From assembly GCF_016861975.1 (NCBI RefSeq), contig NZ_BOMB01000021.1:248001-312000 (forward strand): a stretch of DNA of 64,000 nt, read 5' to 3'. The notes below the pieces were generated by a model. The model was not told the DNA's origin and made no database searches. It was given only the letters and a program-made list of their open reading frames with translations. Below, piece by piece: positions 1 through 8,816 of the stretch. This DNA is from Actinocatenispora rupis (GTDB lineage: Bacteria; Actinomycetota; Actinomycetes; Mycobacteriales; Micromonosporaceae). Position 1 is the first letter of the stretch, and each line of letters begins with the position of its first letter. Position numbers and translations under genes: made by a program.

Positions 1-1534
1 CGTAGTAGTCCATGACGACCTTCGAGCCCGGCGCGAGCGTCGTCTTCACCCACGGCTTACGGTTCAGGCCGCGCTCGACCGCGTTCTTCGCGAGCAGCGC
101 CGCGCCCACCATCACCTGCGGGTTGGACGTGTTGGTGCAGGACGTGATCGCGGCGATCACCACCGCGCCGTGGTCCAGCTCGAACTCGGTGCCGTTCTCG
201 TCGGTCACCCGCACGGGCCTGCTCGGCCGGCCGTTCTTCGCCGCGGACGGCACGCGCGGCGCGCCGGCGGCGTCGTCACCGGAGAACGCCGGCGAGTCGC
301 TGGCCGGGAACGACTCGGCGTCCGCCTCGTCCTGCCCGGCGAGGTCCTCGTCCGAGACGTAGTCCTTCAGCGTGTTGCGGAACATCGACTTGGCGCTGGC
401 CAGCGGCACCCGGTCCTGCGGGCGCTTCGGCCCGGCGAGCGACGGCTCCACAGTGGACAGATCCAGTTCCAGCCGCTCCGAGTACGCCGGCTCGGCGGCC
501 GGGTCGTGCCACAGCCCCTGCTCCTTGGCGTACGCCTCGACGAGGGCGATCTGCCGCTCGTCCCGCCCGGTGAGCTTGAGGTAGCGCACGGTCTCGTCGT
601 CGATCGGGAAGATCGCGCACGTCGACCCGTACTCCGGGCTCATGTTGCCGATCGTGGCGCGGTTGGCCAGCGGCACCGCGGACACGCCCGGCCCGTAGAA
701 CTCGACGAACTTGCCGACGACGCCGTGCTTGCGCAGCATCTCGGTGATCGTCAGGACCAGGTCGGTGGCGGTCGCGCCGTCGGGCAGCTGGCCGGACAGC
801 TTGAAGCCCACCACCCGCGGGATCAGCATCGACACCGGCTGGCCGAGCATCGCGGCCTCCGCCTCGATGCCGCCCACGCCCCAGCCGAGCACGCCGAGGC
901 CGTTGACCATCGTCGTGTGCGAGTCGGTACCGACCAGCGTGTCCGGGTACGCGACACCGTCGCGCGAGAAGATCGTGCGCGCCAGGTACTCGATGTTGAC
1001 CTGGTGCACGATGCCGGTGCCCGGCGGGACGACCTTGAAGTCGTCGAACGCGGTCTGGCCCCAGCGCAGGAACTGGTAGCGCTCCCTGTTCCGCCCGTAC
1101 TCCAGCTCGACGTTGCGCTCGAACGCGTCCTCGCGGCCGAAGATGTCGGCGATGACCGAGTGGTCGATGACCAGCTCGGCGGGGGCGAGCGGGTTGACCT
1201 TCGACGGGTCGCCGCCCAGCTCGCGGACGGCCTCGCGCATGGTGGCGAGGTCGACGATGCACGGCACGCCGGTGAAGTCCTGCATCAGCACCCGGGCCGG
1301 GGTGTACTGGATCTCCACGCTCGGTTCGGCGTCGGGATCCCAGCCCGCGAGTGCGCGGATGTGCTCGGCGGTGATGTTCGCGCCGTCCTCGGTGCGGAGC
1401 AGGTTCTCCAGCAGGATCTTCAGGCTGTACGGCAGGCGGGCCTGCCCGTCGACCGAGTCCAGCCGGTAGATCTCGTAGGTGTCGCCACCTACGCGCAGTT
1501 CGCTCTTCGCGCCGAAGGTGTCGAGGCTCGCCAC
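1..1534 (-). CDS. acnA: Aconitate hydratase, N-terminal part (cut by window start)
   Basis: Aconitase of the TCA cycle, converting citrate to isocitrate through a [4Fe-4S] cluster. About 511 codons are present of a family length near 900; the rest lies outside the window. The GTG start at 1534 follows an AAGGAG site seven bases upstream and gives [12 protein letters not shown], a typical actinobacterial AcnA start. Further in are GTDSHTTM and FYGPGVS, and near the left edge TSCTNTSNP, whose Cys (about residue 466) is a cluster ligand. A linker rich in Asp, Ala and Ser lies around residues 400-430. A possible iron box sits 64 bp upstream. Identification is firm. Confidence 0.96.
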   Translation of the reverse strand, partial: MASLDTFGAKSELRVGGDTYEIYRLDSVDGQARLPYSLKILLENLLRTEDGANITAEHIRALAGWDPDAEPSVEIQYTPARVLMQDFTGVPCIVDLATMREAVRELGGDPSKVNPLAPAELVIDHSVIADIFGREDAFERNVELEYGRNRERYQFLRWGQTAFDDFKVVPPGTGIVHQVNIEYLARTIFSRDGVAYPDTLVGTDSHTTMVNGLGVLGWGVGGIEAEAAMLGQPVSMLIPRVVGFKLSGQLPDGATATDLVLTITEMLRKHGVVGKFVEFYGPGVSAVPLANRATIGNMSPEYGSTCAIFPIDDETVRYLKLTGRDERQIALVEAYAKEQGLWHDPAAEPAYSERLELDLSTVEPSLAGPKRPQDRVPLASAKSMFRNTLKDYVSDEDLAGQDEADAESFPASDSPAFSGDDAAGAPRVPSAAKNGRPSRPVRVTDENGTEFELDHGAVVIAAITSCTNTSNPQVMVGAALLAKNAVERGLNRKPWVKTTLAPGSKVVMDYY

Positions 1535-1597
1535 GTCGTACTCCTTCGTCCTGGGTATGCAGGTGCAGTCTCGCGCACGGGCCGGTCCGGGACCGAC

Positions 1598-1611
1598 TTA
1601 GGCAAGCCTCA
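1598..1611. promoter_or_regulatory. Possible IdeR/DtxR-type iron box upstream of acnA
   Basis: TTAGGCAAGCCTCA matches the core pattern TTAGGnnAGCCTnA of DtxR/IdeR boxes, but the outer right arm of the 19-bp consensus is poor. It lies in the 183-bp divergent gap between acnA and the VOC gene, 64 bp before the acnA start. Aconitase needs an iron-sulfur cluster, so iron control would make sense. This is inference from one imperfect match. Confidence 0.35.
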
Positions 1612-1717
1612 GCAGGGCTGTCAGCACCGCGTTTTCTCGTAAACCGTACGTCCGTCTTGCTATTCGCGCAACCCGCGGGCATCGTGGTCCGCGTACCCGA
1701 TCGCAGCGGAGGTATTC

Positions 1718-2071
1718 GTGATCCACCACGTCCAGATCTCCTGCCCGGCCGGCAGCGAGGACACCCTGCGCGCCTTCTACACCGGCGTACTCGGCCTCGC
1801 CGAGATCACCAAACCCCCGGTACTCGCCGCCCGCGGCGGCTGCTGGTTCCGCGGCAACGGCATCGAACTGCACCTCGGCGTCGAGGCCGACTTCCGTCCC
1901 GCCCGCAAGGCGCACCCCGGCCTGATCTGGCCCGACCTCGACGCTCTCGCCGACCGGCTCACCTCCGCCGGCCACCCCGTCGACTGGGACGACAACTTCC
2001 CCGGCATGCGCCGCTTCCACAGCGCCGACCCGTACGGCAACCGCCTGGAGTTCCTCCACCCCACCGACTGA
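1718..2071 (+). CDS. VOC (glyoxalase/bleomycin-resistance) family protein
   Basis: A 117-residue single VOC fold protein. It opens with IHHVQISCPAGSE, shows GLAEITKP, then GGCWFRGNGIELHLGVE, and closes with DPYGNRLEFLHP, the usual beta-strand ending of the vicinal-oxygen-chelate family. Candidate metal ligands are His3 or His4, His54 and the terminal Glu. The GTG at 1718 is preceded by a GCGGAGG site. Substrate cannot be told from sequence; members include lyases, dioxygenases and resistance proteins. It stands alone, divergent from acnA and convergent with pepP. Confidence 0.85.
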   Translation: MIHHVQISCPAGSEDTLRAFYTGVLGLAEITKPPVLAARGGCWFRGNGIELHLGVEADFRPARKAHPGLIWPDLDALADRLTSAGHPVDWDDNFPGMRRFHSADPYGNRLEFLHPTD

Positions 2072-2101
2072 CCGGTCGGCGTCCGCCGCCGGGGACAGCA
2101 A

Positions 2102-2132
2102 CCACCCCGCCGGTACGCAGCCGGCGGGGTGG
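2102..2132. terminator. Bidirectional hairpin terminator
   Basis: A perfect 12-bp stem (CCACCCCGCCGG at 2102-2113 with its complement at 2121-2132) and a 7-base loop lie between the convergent VOC and aminopeptidase genes. There is no T-tract, as is usual in high-GC actinomycetes. Confidence 0.8.
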
Positions 2133-2173
2133 CGGGTGCGCCGGCCGCGGTGGACGGGCCGGCAGAAGCAGCG

Positions 2174-3634
2174 CTACTCGGGAAGGCGGGGGCCGGCGTT
2201 GCGCTGCTCGGCCACCCAGGACTCGACGTCCTCGGCCTTGCGCGGCAGCCCGGCCGACAGGTTCTTCGAGCCGGTCGCGGTGACCAGCACGTCGTCCTCG
2301 ATCCGTACGCCGACGCCACGCAGCTCGGCCGGCACCTTCTCGTCGTCGGTCTGGAAGTACAGCCCCGGCTCGACGGTGAGCACGTGGCCCTCGGCCAGCT
2401 CGCCGTCCCGGTACAGCTCGGTCCGGGCCTGCGCGCAGTCGTGCACGTCGAGGCCGAGCATGTGCCCGAAGCCGTGCAGCGTCCAGCGGCGGTAGTACAT
2501 GCTGTCCTTGTGGAGGGCCTCCTCGGCGCTGCGCAGCACGCCGAGCGACTCCAGCCCTTCCGCCAGCACCGTCATGCACGTCATGTGCACGTCCTTGTAC
2601 TTCACGCCCGGCCGGATGGCGTCGATGCCGGCCTGCTGCGACGCGTACACGATGGCGTAGACCTCGCGCTGGAGGTCGGTGAAGCGGCCGTCGACGGGCA
2701 CGGTGCGGGTGACGTCGGCGGTGTAGAGCTGGTTGTTCTCGATGCCCATGTCCATGAGCAGCAGCTGGCCGGGCGCGGTGCGGCCGTCGTTGCGGACCCA
2801 GTGCAGGGTCGTGGCGTGGCTGCCGGCCGCGACGATCGACTCGTACCCGACGGCGTTGCCGTCGTGCCGGGCGCGCAGGCCGAAGATGCCCTCGATGAGC
2901 CGCTCGGACACCGGCCGGTCGGCGGGCAGCGCGCGTACCACGTCCTCGAACCCGCGTACGGTGGCGTCGATCGCGTCCTGCAGCTGGGCGATCTCCCACT
3001 CGTCCTTGACGAGGCGCAGGTCGGACAGCATGGTGGCGAGTTCGCGGTCGCGGGCGCCGAGCGCGTCGCCGTCGCCGGTCGGTGCGATCGTCGCGTCGAC
3101 CGACTCGTCGAAGCCGCGCAGCACCCGGGTGGTCGCCGGGTCGAGGTCGTCGAGGATCTTCGCCAGGTCGCGCACGTGCGCGGTCTCGACCGCCAGCAGC
3201 GCCGACTTCTCCGCCAGCGTGTGCCGCCGACCCACCCACAGCTCCCCGTACTGCGCGTCGCGGAAGAACTCGTCGGTGTCGCGCGGGGACCGGGGGTGCA
3301 CGTACAGCACGGCGTCGTGGCCGCCGGCGGTGGGCCGCATCACGAGCACCGCGTCCGGGTCGAACTCGCCCGTCAGGTACGCGAAGTCGCTGCCGGGGCG
3401 GAACGGGAAGTACGTGTCGTTGGCCCGGACCTTCTCCCGGCCGGTGGGGATGACCAGGGTCTCGCCGGGGAACGCCCGGGACAGCTGCTCGCGCCGGCGC
3501 GCGTGGCACGGCGCCTGGTCGAGCGCGGTCAGCCCGGTCAGCGACGAGTCCAGCCAGCCGCCCCGCATGAACTCCAGGTACTTCTCCGGGAACGCCGGAT
3601 CGTGGCTGCGACCCTTGCTGAGGTCCTGCGTCAT
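2174..3634 (-). CDS. pepP: Xaa-Pro aminopeptidase (aminopeptidase P, M24B)
   Basis: Removes an N-terminal residue that precedes proline; a cytoplasmic dimetal enzyme. The 486 residues hold an N-terminal creatinase-like domain (FPGETLVIPTG, then FRPGSDFAYLTG at roughly 55-90) and a C-terminal pita-bread domain. Metal-binding elements are visible in order: LLLMDMG, YTADVTRT, HGFGHMLGLDVHD, TVEPGLYF and GVRIEDDV. ATG at 3634 is the natural start for the family. The TetR gene lies 31 bp upstream on the same strand. Confidence 0.95.
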   Translation of the reverse strand: MTQDLSKGRSHDPAFPEKYLEFMRGGWLDSSLTGLTALDQAPCHARRREQLSRAFPGETLVIPTGREKVRANDTYFPFRPGSDFAYLTGEFDPDAVLVMRPTAGGHDAVLYVHPRSPRDTDEFFRDAQYGELWVGRRHTLAEKSALLAVETAHVRDLAKILDDLDPATTRVLRGFDESVDATIAPTGDGDALGARDRELATMLSDLRLVKDEWEIAQLQDAIDATVRGFEDVVRALPADRPVSERLIEGIFGLRARHDGNAVGYESIVAAGSHATTLHWVRNDGRTAPGQLLLMDMGIENNQLYTADVTRTVPVDGRFTDLQREVYAIVYASQQAGIDAIRPGVKYKDVHMTCMTVLAEGLESLGVLRSAEEALHKDSMYYRRWTLHGFGHMLGLDVHDCAQARTELYRDGELAEGHVLTVEPGLYFQTDDEKVPAELRGVGVRIEDDVLVTATGSKNLSAGLPRKAEDVESWVAEQRNAGPRLPE

Positions 3635-3665
3635 GCCTGTCTCCTCGTGGTACGTGGCGCGGGGT

Positions 3666-4280
3666 TCATCCGACGGTATCGCCCCCGGACGGCGCCGGCC
3701 GCAGCCGGCTGGCGACGATCGAACGGAGACCGGCGAGGACGTCCTCGATCGGGCGGTCGGGCTGGAAGACGAGCCAGTCGACGGCGACGACCAGGCCCAC
3801 CCCGAACAGCGCCGAGGCGGCCAGCTGGACGTCCAGCCCGGGGTCGAACTCGCCGGCGGCGACCCCCGCCGACAGTACCTCGGCGATGGCGCCGATCGCC
3901 TCGGAGCGCAGCAGCGTCACGGTCTGGTGCCATTCCCGGTTGGTACGCCACATCTCGGACAGCAGCAGCTGCGCGAAGGCCCGGTCGTCGCGCATGAAGC
4001 CGAGCTGCGCGGCGACCAGCGCGGCCACCGCCTCGGCCGGCGCGAGGCCGTCGGCGGCGGCGCGCAGCCGGTCGGTGAGCCGGCCGATGCCGTGCCGCAG
4101 CAGCTCCTCGAACAGCGCCGTCTTGGACGGGAAGTTGTAGTACACGGTGCCCTTGGCGACCCCGGCGCGCTCGGCGATCGCGTCGACGGTGGTCGCCGCG
4201 AAGCCCTGCTCGGCGATCAGGTCGACGGCCGCCGCGTACAGCTTGTCGCGGGTGGCGTCGCGGCGCCGGGACTGCCTCAT
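3666..4280 (-). CDS. TetR-family transcriptional regulator
   Basis: 204 residues. The N-terminal helix-turn-helix is clear (AAAVDLIAEQGFAATTVDAIAERAGVA followed by GTVYYNF), and the C-terminal ligand-binding half is divergent. It lies five bases after the YhgE-like gene on the same strand, so it is probably the last gene of the ABC operon and likely represses it; a dyad upstream of that operon (7275-7306) is a candidate site. This gene order (ATPase, membrane protein, TetR) is common in actinobacterial YhgE loci. The inducer is unknown. Confidence 0.92.
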   Translation of the reverse strand: MRQSRRRDATRDKLYAAAVDLIAEQGFAATTVDAIAERAGVAKGTVYYNFPSKTALFEELLRHGIGRLTDRLRAAADGLAPAEAVAALVAAQLGFMRDDRAFAQLLLSEMWRTNREWHQTVTLLRSEAIGAIAEVLSAGVAAGEFDPGLDVQLAASALFGVGLVVAVDWLVFQPDRPIEDVLAGLRSIVASRLRPAPSGGDTVG

Positions 4281-4285
4281 CGTGT

Positions 4286-6442
4286 CTACAACTCCAGGTC
4301 GGGATGCAGCTTGGTCGGGGTGAGCCGGCGGGACCGCCGGACCACCAGGCAGGTCGCGGCGAACGCGGCGACCCCGAACGCCACCAGGATGCCGGCTCCC
4401 TGCCACACCATCCCCGTCGACCCGCCGCTGATCAGCCGCCGCAGGCAATCCACCACGTACGACATGGGCAGGTAGGGGTGTATCGCGGCGAGGATCCCGG
4501 GTGACGTCTGGAGCGGGTACGTGCCACCGGCGGTGACGAGCTGCGCGATCAGCATGACCAGCGTCAGTACCCGGCCGGCGGCGCCGAGCAGCGCCCCGAA
4601 CAGCTGCTGCAGCCCCGTGTACGCGACGACCGCGGTGCCGAGGAACGCGAGCATCGCGACCGGGCGTACCGGATCGAGACCGAGGGTGGCGTGCAGGACG
4701 AGTTCGAGGATGCCGGCCTGGACGACGCCGATCGCGACCGCGGGCAGCCAGCCGGCCGCCGCGACCCGCCACGCGGGCGCGCCGGACACCAGGTGCCGCC
4801 GGGTCACCGGCCGCAGCAGCATGTACCCGACCATCGCTCCGACCCACAGCGACAGGCCCAGGAAGTACGGGGCGAAGCCCTCGCCGTAGCTGCTGGCCGC
4901 GTTGTGTACGACCCGCTTGCCGTCGACCGGGTCGGCCATCATGTCGGCGCGCTGCGCCCGCTGCGCCGCGTCGTACGCGGGGATCCGGTCGGCGCCGGTG
5001 GCGAGGCTGTCGGACAGCGTGGTCGCCCCGTCGGTGAGCTGGCCGAGCCCGTCGGCGAGGCGGCCGGCGCCGGCGGACAGGCTGCCGAGCCCGCCGTCGA
5101 GTTCCCGTGCGCCGCTGGACAACCGGTACAGACCGGCGGTCAGCGTCTTCCCGCCGTCCACCGCCTTGCTCGTACCCCGGTGGAGGTCGTGCGCGCCGCC
5201 GGCGAGCCGGTCCACCCCGTCGGCCAACCGGTCCACCTGGGTACGTGCCCGCGCCACGTCGTCGGCGAGGTGCGGCGCGTCGGCGGCGACCTTCCGGGCG
5301 AGCGCGGCGACCTGCCGCGCGTCCGCCTTGACCTGCCGCAGCGACGCGCTGTCGAGCTTGGACCGCACCTGCTTCGCGGCCGTCACGGCGTCCGCGGCGG
5401 CCGTCCTCGCCCGCTGGAACGCCGGATCCTGCGCCGCCTCCGGATGCTCCTTCTGGTACGCGTCGAGCGCCCGCTGTACGGCGGTGGTCTTCTCCACCGC
5501 GTCGTCGACGTACCGGGGGAGGGCGTCGACGTGCTCGGCGACGAGGTCGGCGCCGTCGGCGAGCAGGGTCGCCGACCGTTGCAGCGATCCCGAGTTGTCC
5601 CGCAGGAACGGGACGGCCCGGTCCGCCACACCGTCCACTGTGGACGCGAGCTGCCGGGTACCGGCGGCTGCGCTGCCCGCGCCGGCGTCGAGCTGGGCGG
5701 CGCCGGAGTTCAAAGCGACGAGGCCGTCGGTGAGGTCGGCGGCGCCCCGGTGCGCCTGGTCGATGCCGTCGGCGAGCTGGTCCGCGCCGGCCTTCGCCCG
5801 GTCCGTACCGCCGCGCAGGTCCCGCGCGCCGCCCGCGGCGTCCCGCGAACCGTCGGCGAGCCGCCCGGCGCCGTCCGCCGCCTGCTCCGTCCTGTCGTGC
5901 ACCGTCCCGAACGACAGGAACATCTGGTCGAAGTACTTCTGCGACGCGCTCGTCGCCGCCGCCGTACGGATCTCGGCGAACGCGCTGCGCCCGATCACCC
6001 CCGCCAGGTAGCTCGTGGCGTCGTTGCTGGTGAGGGTGAGCCGGCCGCGGGTCGGCGCGGCCGTACCGGAGGGCGAGACGAGCGACGCGGAGAAGTCCGC
6101 CGGCACCGTGAACGTCATCAGGTACTCGCCGCTGTCGAGCCCGCGCGCCGCGTCCCGCGCGCTGGTGGCGTGCCAGTCGAACACGTGCCGGTCGACGAGC
6201 TGGTCGACGAGTTCGTCGCCGGCGCGCAGCGTTCCGCCGCCGGGCTGCTTCGCCGGCCGGTCGGAGTTCACGAGCGCCACCGGGATGCGCTTCAGCTCGC
6301 CGTACGGGTTCCAGAACGCCCACAGGTAGAGCCCCGAGTACAGGAGGGGGATGAGGGCCAGGGCGGCGATCGCGGCCCTGGTCAGCGGTGCCCGGGTGAA
6401 GCGGCGCAGTTCCAGGCCACCCAGGCGGGCCGAGCGGATCAC
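4286..6442 (-). CDS. YhgE/Pip-family ABC-2-like membrane protein
   Basis: 718 residues. One N-terminal membrane segment (about 25-45, ALALIPLLYSGLYLWAF) is followed by the YhgE/Pip signature WNPYGELKRIPVALVNSD, a large extracytoplasmic part of roughly 450 residues, and C-terminal membrane segments from FLGLSLWVGAMVGYM onward. The middle carries repeated LADG/LTDG/LxxGAxxL heptad-like units expected to form long helices. Relatives are phage-infection protein and ESX-linked YhgE proteins. The GTG start overlaps the ATPase stop by 4 bp, so the two are translationally coupled. Substrate unknown. Confidence 0.88.
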   Translation of the reverse strand: MIRSARLGGLELRRFTRAPLTRAAIAALALIPLLYSGLYLWAFWNPYGELKRIPVALVNSDRPAKQPGGGTLRAGDELVDQLVDRHVFDWHATSARDAARGLDSGEYLMTFTVPADFSASLVSPSGTAAPTRGRLTLTSNDATSYLAGVIGRSAFAEIRTAAATSASQKYFDQMFLSFGTVHDRTEQAADGAGRLADGSRDAAGGARDLRGGTDRAKAGADQLADGIDQAHRGAADLTDGLVALNSGAAQLDAGAGSAAAGTRQLASTVDGVADRAVPFLRDNSGSLQRSATLLADGADLVAEHVDALPRYVDDAVEKTTAVQRALDAYQKEHPEAAQDPAFQRARTAAADAVTAAKQVRSKLDSASLRQVKADARQVAALARKVAADAPHLADDVARARTQVDRLADGVDRLAGGAHDLHRGTSKAVDGGKTLTAGLYRLSSGARELDGGLGSLSAGAGRLADGLGQLTDGATTLSDSLATGADRIPAYDAAQRAQRADMMADPVDGKRVVHNAASSYGEGFAPYFLGLSLWVGAMVGYMLLRPVTRRHLVSGAPAWRVAAAGWLPAVAIGVVQAGILELVLHATLGLDPVRPVAMLAFLGTAVVAYTGLQQLFGALLGAAGRVLTLVMLIAQLVTAGGTYPLQTSPGILAAIHPYLPMSYVVDCLRRLISGGSTGMVWQGAGILVAFGVAAFAATCLVVRRSRRLTPTKLHPDLEL

Positions 6443-7251
6443 GCGTACTCCTTCGTGGCGTCCGTCGCGTGGACGGTCCGGTCGACGGGCGCGCCGCCGG
6501 TCTCCCGGCAGGAGGCCAGGACGGTGACGCCCTCGTCGGCGACGGCGCGCAGGACTCCCCAGAGCACGGCGCGTTCGGCGGTGTCGAGGCCGAGGTCGAC
6601 GTCGTCGACGACGATCAGCCGGGGCCGCGCCATCCGGGCCAGGGCGAGGCAGAGCAACTGCCGCCGGTACGGGTCCAGGTCGCGGCCGAGCGCGTCCGGA
6701 TCCCCGTCGTACGGCGAGTCGGCGAGCAGCGCGCGGGCGTGTTCGCGCCGGCCCCGCCGGCCCCGCCGCAACCCGAGCAGATCCAGCCGCTCGCGTACGT
6801 GCTCGGCGGCGGTCAGCGCCGGCTCGGGCTGGTGCGCGCCCGCGACGTACCCGAGGGCGGCGAGGCGCTGGACGGCGGCGGACGCCTTCGGCAGGGTGTG
6901 GCCGCCGACGGCGAGGGCACCCCGGTTGAACACGAACCGGCCGGCGGCGGCGAGCAGCAGCGACGTACGGCCGCTGCCCGCGGCGCCGGTGACGGCGACC
7001 AGCTCGCCGGGTGCGACGTCCATCGTCACGTCGCGGAACACCCAGCCGCGCCGGGTACGCAGCCCCAGGCCCTCGGCCCGTACCGCCGCACCCGCCGGGC
7101 CCACAGCGTCCGCCGGGTCCGCCGCTTCGGCTGGGTCCGCTGGCTCCGCCGGGGCCGCGGGGGTCGCGGGGTCCGCCGGATTCGCTGGGTCCGGGTCGTA
7201 CGGCGCGGGTGCCGGGGGTGCCCCGGTCGTCGCGCCCGCCTCGTCCGCCAC
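6439..7251 (-). CDS. ABC-type ATPase with degenerate catalytic motifs
   Basis: 270 residues counted from a GTG at 7251, which has GGAGG seven bases upstream; longer in-frame starts lack such a site. After a 60-residue Pro-Ala-Asp repeat tail comes an ATP-binding-cassette fold. Its Walker A reads GAAGSGRTS, with Arg where Lys is expected, the signature region reads RDLDPYRRQ instead of LSGGQ, and Walker B ends VVDDVD without the catalytic Glu. ATP hydrolysis is therefore doubtful. It overlaps the YhgE-like gene by 4 bp and presumably partners it. Confidence 0.82.
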   Translation of the reverse strand: MADEAGATTGAPPAPAPYDPDPANPADPATPAAPAEPADPAEAADPADAVGPAGAAVRAEGLGLRTRRGWVFRDVTMDVAPGELVAVTGAAGSGRTSLLLAAAGRFVFNRGALAVGGHTLPKASAAVQRLAALGYVAGAHQPEPALTAAEHVRERLDLLGLRRGRRGRREHARALLADSPYDGDPDALGRDLDPYRRQLLCLALARMARPRLIVVDDVDLGLDTAERAVLWGVLRAVADEGVTVLASCRETGGAPVDRTVHATDATKEYA

Positions 7252-7274
7252 GTTCGGCCTCCAAGAAACTGACT

Positions 7275-7306
7275 GGTTGGTACAAAAACTAGCGCGAGTA
7301 CCGACC
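7275..7306. promoter_or_regulatory. Candidate TetR operator before the ABC/YhgE/TetR operon
   Basis: GGTTGGTAC (7275-7283) and GTACCGACC (7298-7306) form inverted arms matching at 8 of 9 positions. They sit 24 bp upstream of the ATPase start in an unusually AT-rich patch that could hold the operon promoter. Assignment to the operon's own TetR is inference. Confidence 0.5.
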
Positions 7307-7361
7307 GGCCTGCGTCGTTTGGTGGCACTTCTCACCGGCGCCGCCGACGCCGCCGAGTCGG

Positions 7362-7425
7362 AGTTGAGTCGAGTACGGTCAAGTTTTGGGAACGGATCGC
7401 GGAGTTGAGTTGAGCCCACTCAACT
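7362..7425. promoter_or_regulatory. AGTTGAG-type dyads upstream of MFS gene
   Basis: AGTTGAG occurs at 7362-7368 and 7403-7409; the second pairs with CTCAACT at 7419-7425 (perfect 7-bp arms, 9-bp spacer), and TCAAGTT lies at 7379-7385. A TAGGAT box at 7432-7437 just before the MFS ATG looks like a -10 element, so a bound repressor would block it. Similar words recur before the TetR gene at 40725. Confidence 0.5.
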
Positions 7426-7445
7426 TCTGCCTAGGATCCGAGGTC

Positions 7446-8699
7446 ATGAGCCTCCTGAGCGGGCGCGGCGGGCTGCTGCGCCGGCACGACTTCCGGCACC
7501 TCTGGGCCGCCGACCTCGCCAGCCAGCTCGGTACCCGGCTGAGCTTCGTCGCGATGCCGCTGCTCGCCGTCCTCACGCTCGACGCGTCGACGTTCCAGGT
7601 GGCGCTGCTGCGTACGGCGGAGACGGCGGCGGCGTTGCTGCTCGGCCTCGTCGCCGGCGCGTGGGTCGACCGGTTGCGCTGCCGGCCGGTCCTCATCGCC
7701 GCCGACCTCGCCCGGCTCGTCCTGCTCGGCTCGGTACCGGTCGCCGCGGTGCTCGGCGTCCTCGGCCTCGCCCAGCTGTACGTGGTGGCGTTCCTGGCCG
7801 GGTGCGCGACCGTCTTCTTCGACACCGCGCACACCACGTACCTGCCGCGGCTGGTGGGGCGGGACCACCTGGTCGAGGGCAACTCGCGGCTCGCGGCGAA
7901 CACCTCGGTGGCCGCGGTCGCCGGCACCGCGACCGCCGGGTACCTGGTGCAGGCGCTGACCGCGCCGTTCGCCGTGGCGCTCGACGCGGTGAGCTACCTG
8001 TGGTCGGCGCTGTGGCTGCGTACGATCCGCACGGTCGAGCCGGCGCCGGTACGGGTGGCGCGGCGGCACCTCGGGTACGAGATCGCCGCCGGCGTACGGT
8101 TCGTGTGGCGGGAGCCGATCCTGCGGGCGATCGCCGCCAACACCGGCACCGTACTGTTCTGTCAGGCCGCGAACGACGCCATCATGGTCGTGTTCCTGGT
8201 GCGGCGGATCCACCTGGCGCCCGGCACGATCGGCCTGCTCGGTACCGTCGGCCTGGTCGGCGCGCTCGCGTCCGCGTCGCTCGCCGGCCGGATCGCGGCG
8301 AGGATCGGCACCGCCCGGACGCTGCTGCTGGCCGGGATCGTCAACGGCGCCGGCTTCCTGCTCTACCCGCTGACCGGTGGTGGACCGCGCCTCGGATGGT
8401 ACGTCGCGGCCGGCTTCCTCGCCGCGTTCAGCATCGTGACCCGGCACGTCATGGCGGTCACCGCGCGCCAGCAGCTCTGCCCGGCCCACCTGCTCGGCCG
8501 GGTCAGCGCCACGATGGAACTCATGACCTGGGGCGTGATGCCGCTGGGCGCGCTCGTCGGCGGCCTGGCCGGGACGTACCTGGGGTTGCGGCCGACGCTG
8601 GTGGTCACCGGCGTACTGATCGCCGCGGCGAGCCTGTGGCTGGTCTGCTCACCCCTGCGTACGCTGCGGGACCTCCCGGCCGGCGGCAGCGGCGGGTGA
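7446..8699 (+). CDS. MFS transporter (drug/siderophore exporter type)
   Basis: A 417-residue major facilitator protein, hydrophobic throughout with the usual 12-helix pattern. Motif A-like GAWVDRLRCRP follows helix 2, and FRHLWAADLASQLGTRLS opens the protein as in MFS_3/enterobactin-exporter-like members. ATG at 7446 lies only about eight bases after a TAGGAT box, so the transcript may be leaderless; an upstream in-frame start at 7386 would place the dyad inside the gene and is less likely. It stands alone, divergent from the ABC operon. Substrate unknown. Confidence 0.88.
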   Translation: MSLLSGRGGLLRRHDFRHLWAADLASQLGTRLSFVAMPLLAVLTLDASTFQVALLRTAETAAALLLGLVAGAWVDRLRCRPVLIAADLARLVLLGSVPVAAVLGVLGLAQLYVVAFLAGCATVFFDTAHTTYLPRLVGRDHLVEGNSRLAANTSVAAVAGTATAGYLVQALTAPFAVALDAVSYLWSALWLRTIRTVEPAPVRVARRHLGYEIAAGVRFVWREPILRAIAANTGTVLFCQAANDAIMVVFLVRRIHLAPGTIGLLGTVGLVGALASASLAGRIAARIGTARTLLLAGIVNGAGFLLYPLTGGGPRLGWYVAAGFLAAFSIVTRHVMAVTARQQLCPAHLLGRVSATMELMTWGVMPLGALVGGLAGTYLGLRPTLVVTGVLIAAASLWLVCSPLRTLRDLPAGGSGG

Positions 8700-8816
8700 G
8701 CGCGGGACGGACGGCGAGACCGGTGGACGGCACTTCCCGTAGCGCCAACGCTTCCCGTACCGGAGGGGGAGACGTCGAGGTCCGGCGGCGCCGTGCTCAC
8801 CCGCCCCGGGGAACGG

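Noticed and set aside
2129-3997. Long plus-strand frame opposite pepP and tetR
   Set aside because: Arg/Val/Gly-rich shadow of real minus-strand genes, typical of high-GC DNA.
7431-8489. Minus-strand frame opposite the MFS gene
   Set aside because: Composition of Arg, Gly and Asp without family signal; antisense shadow.
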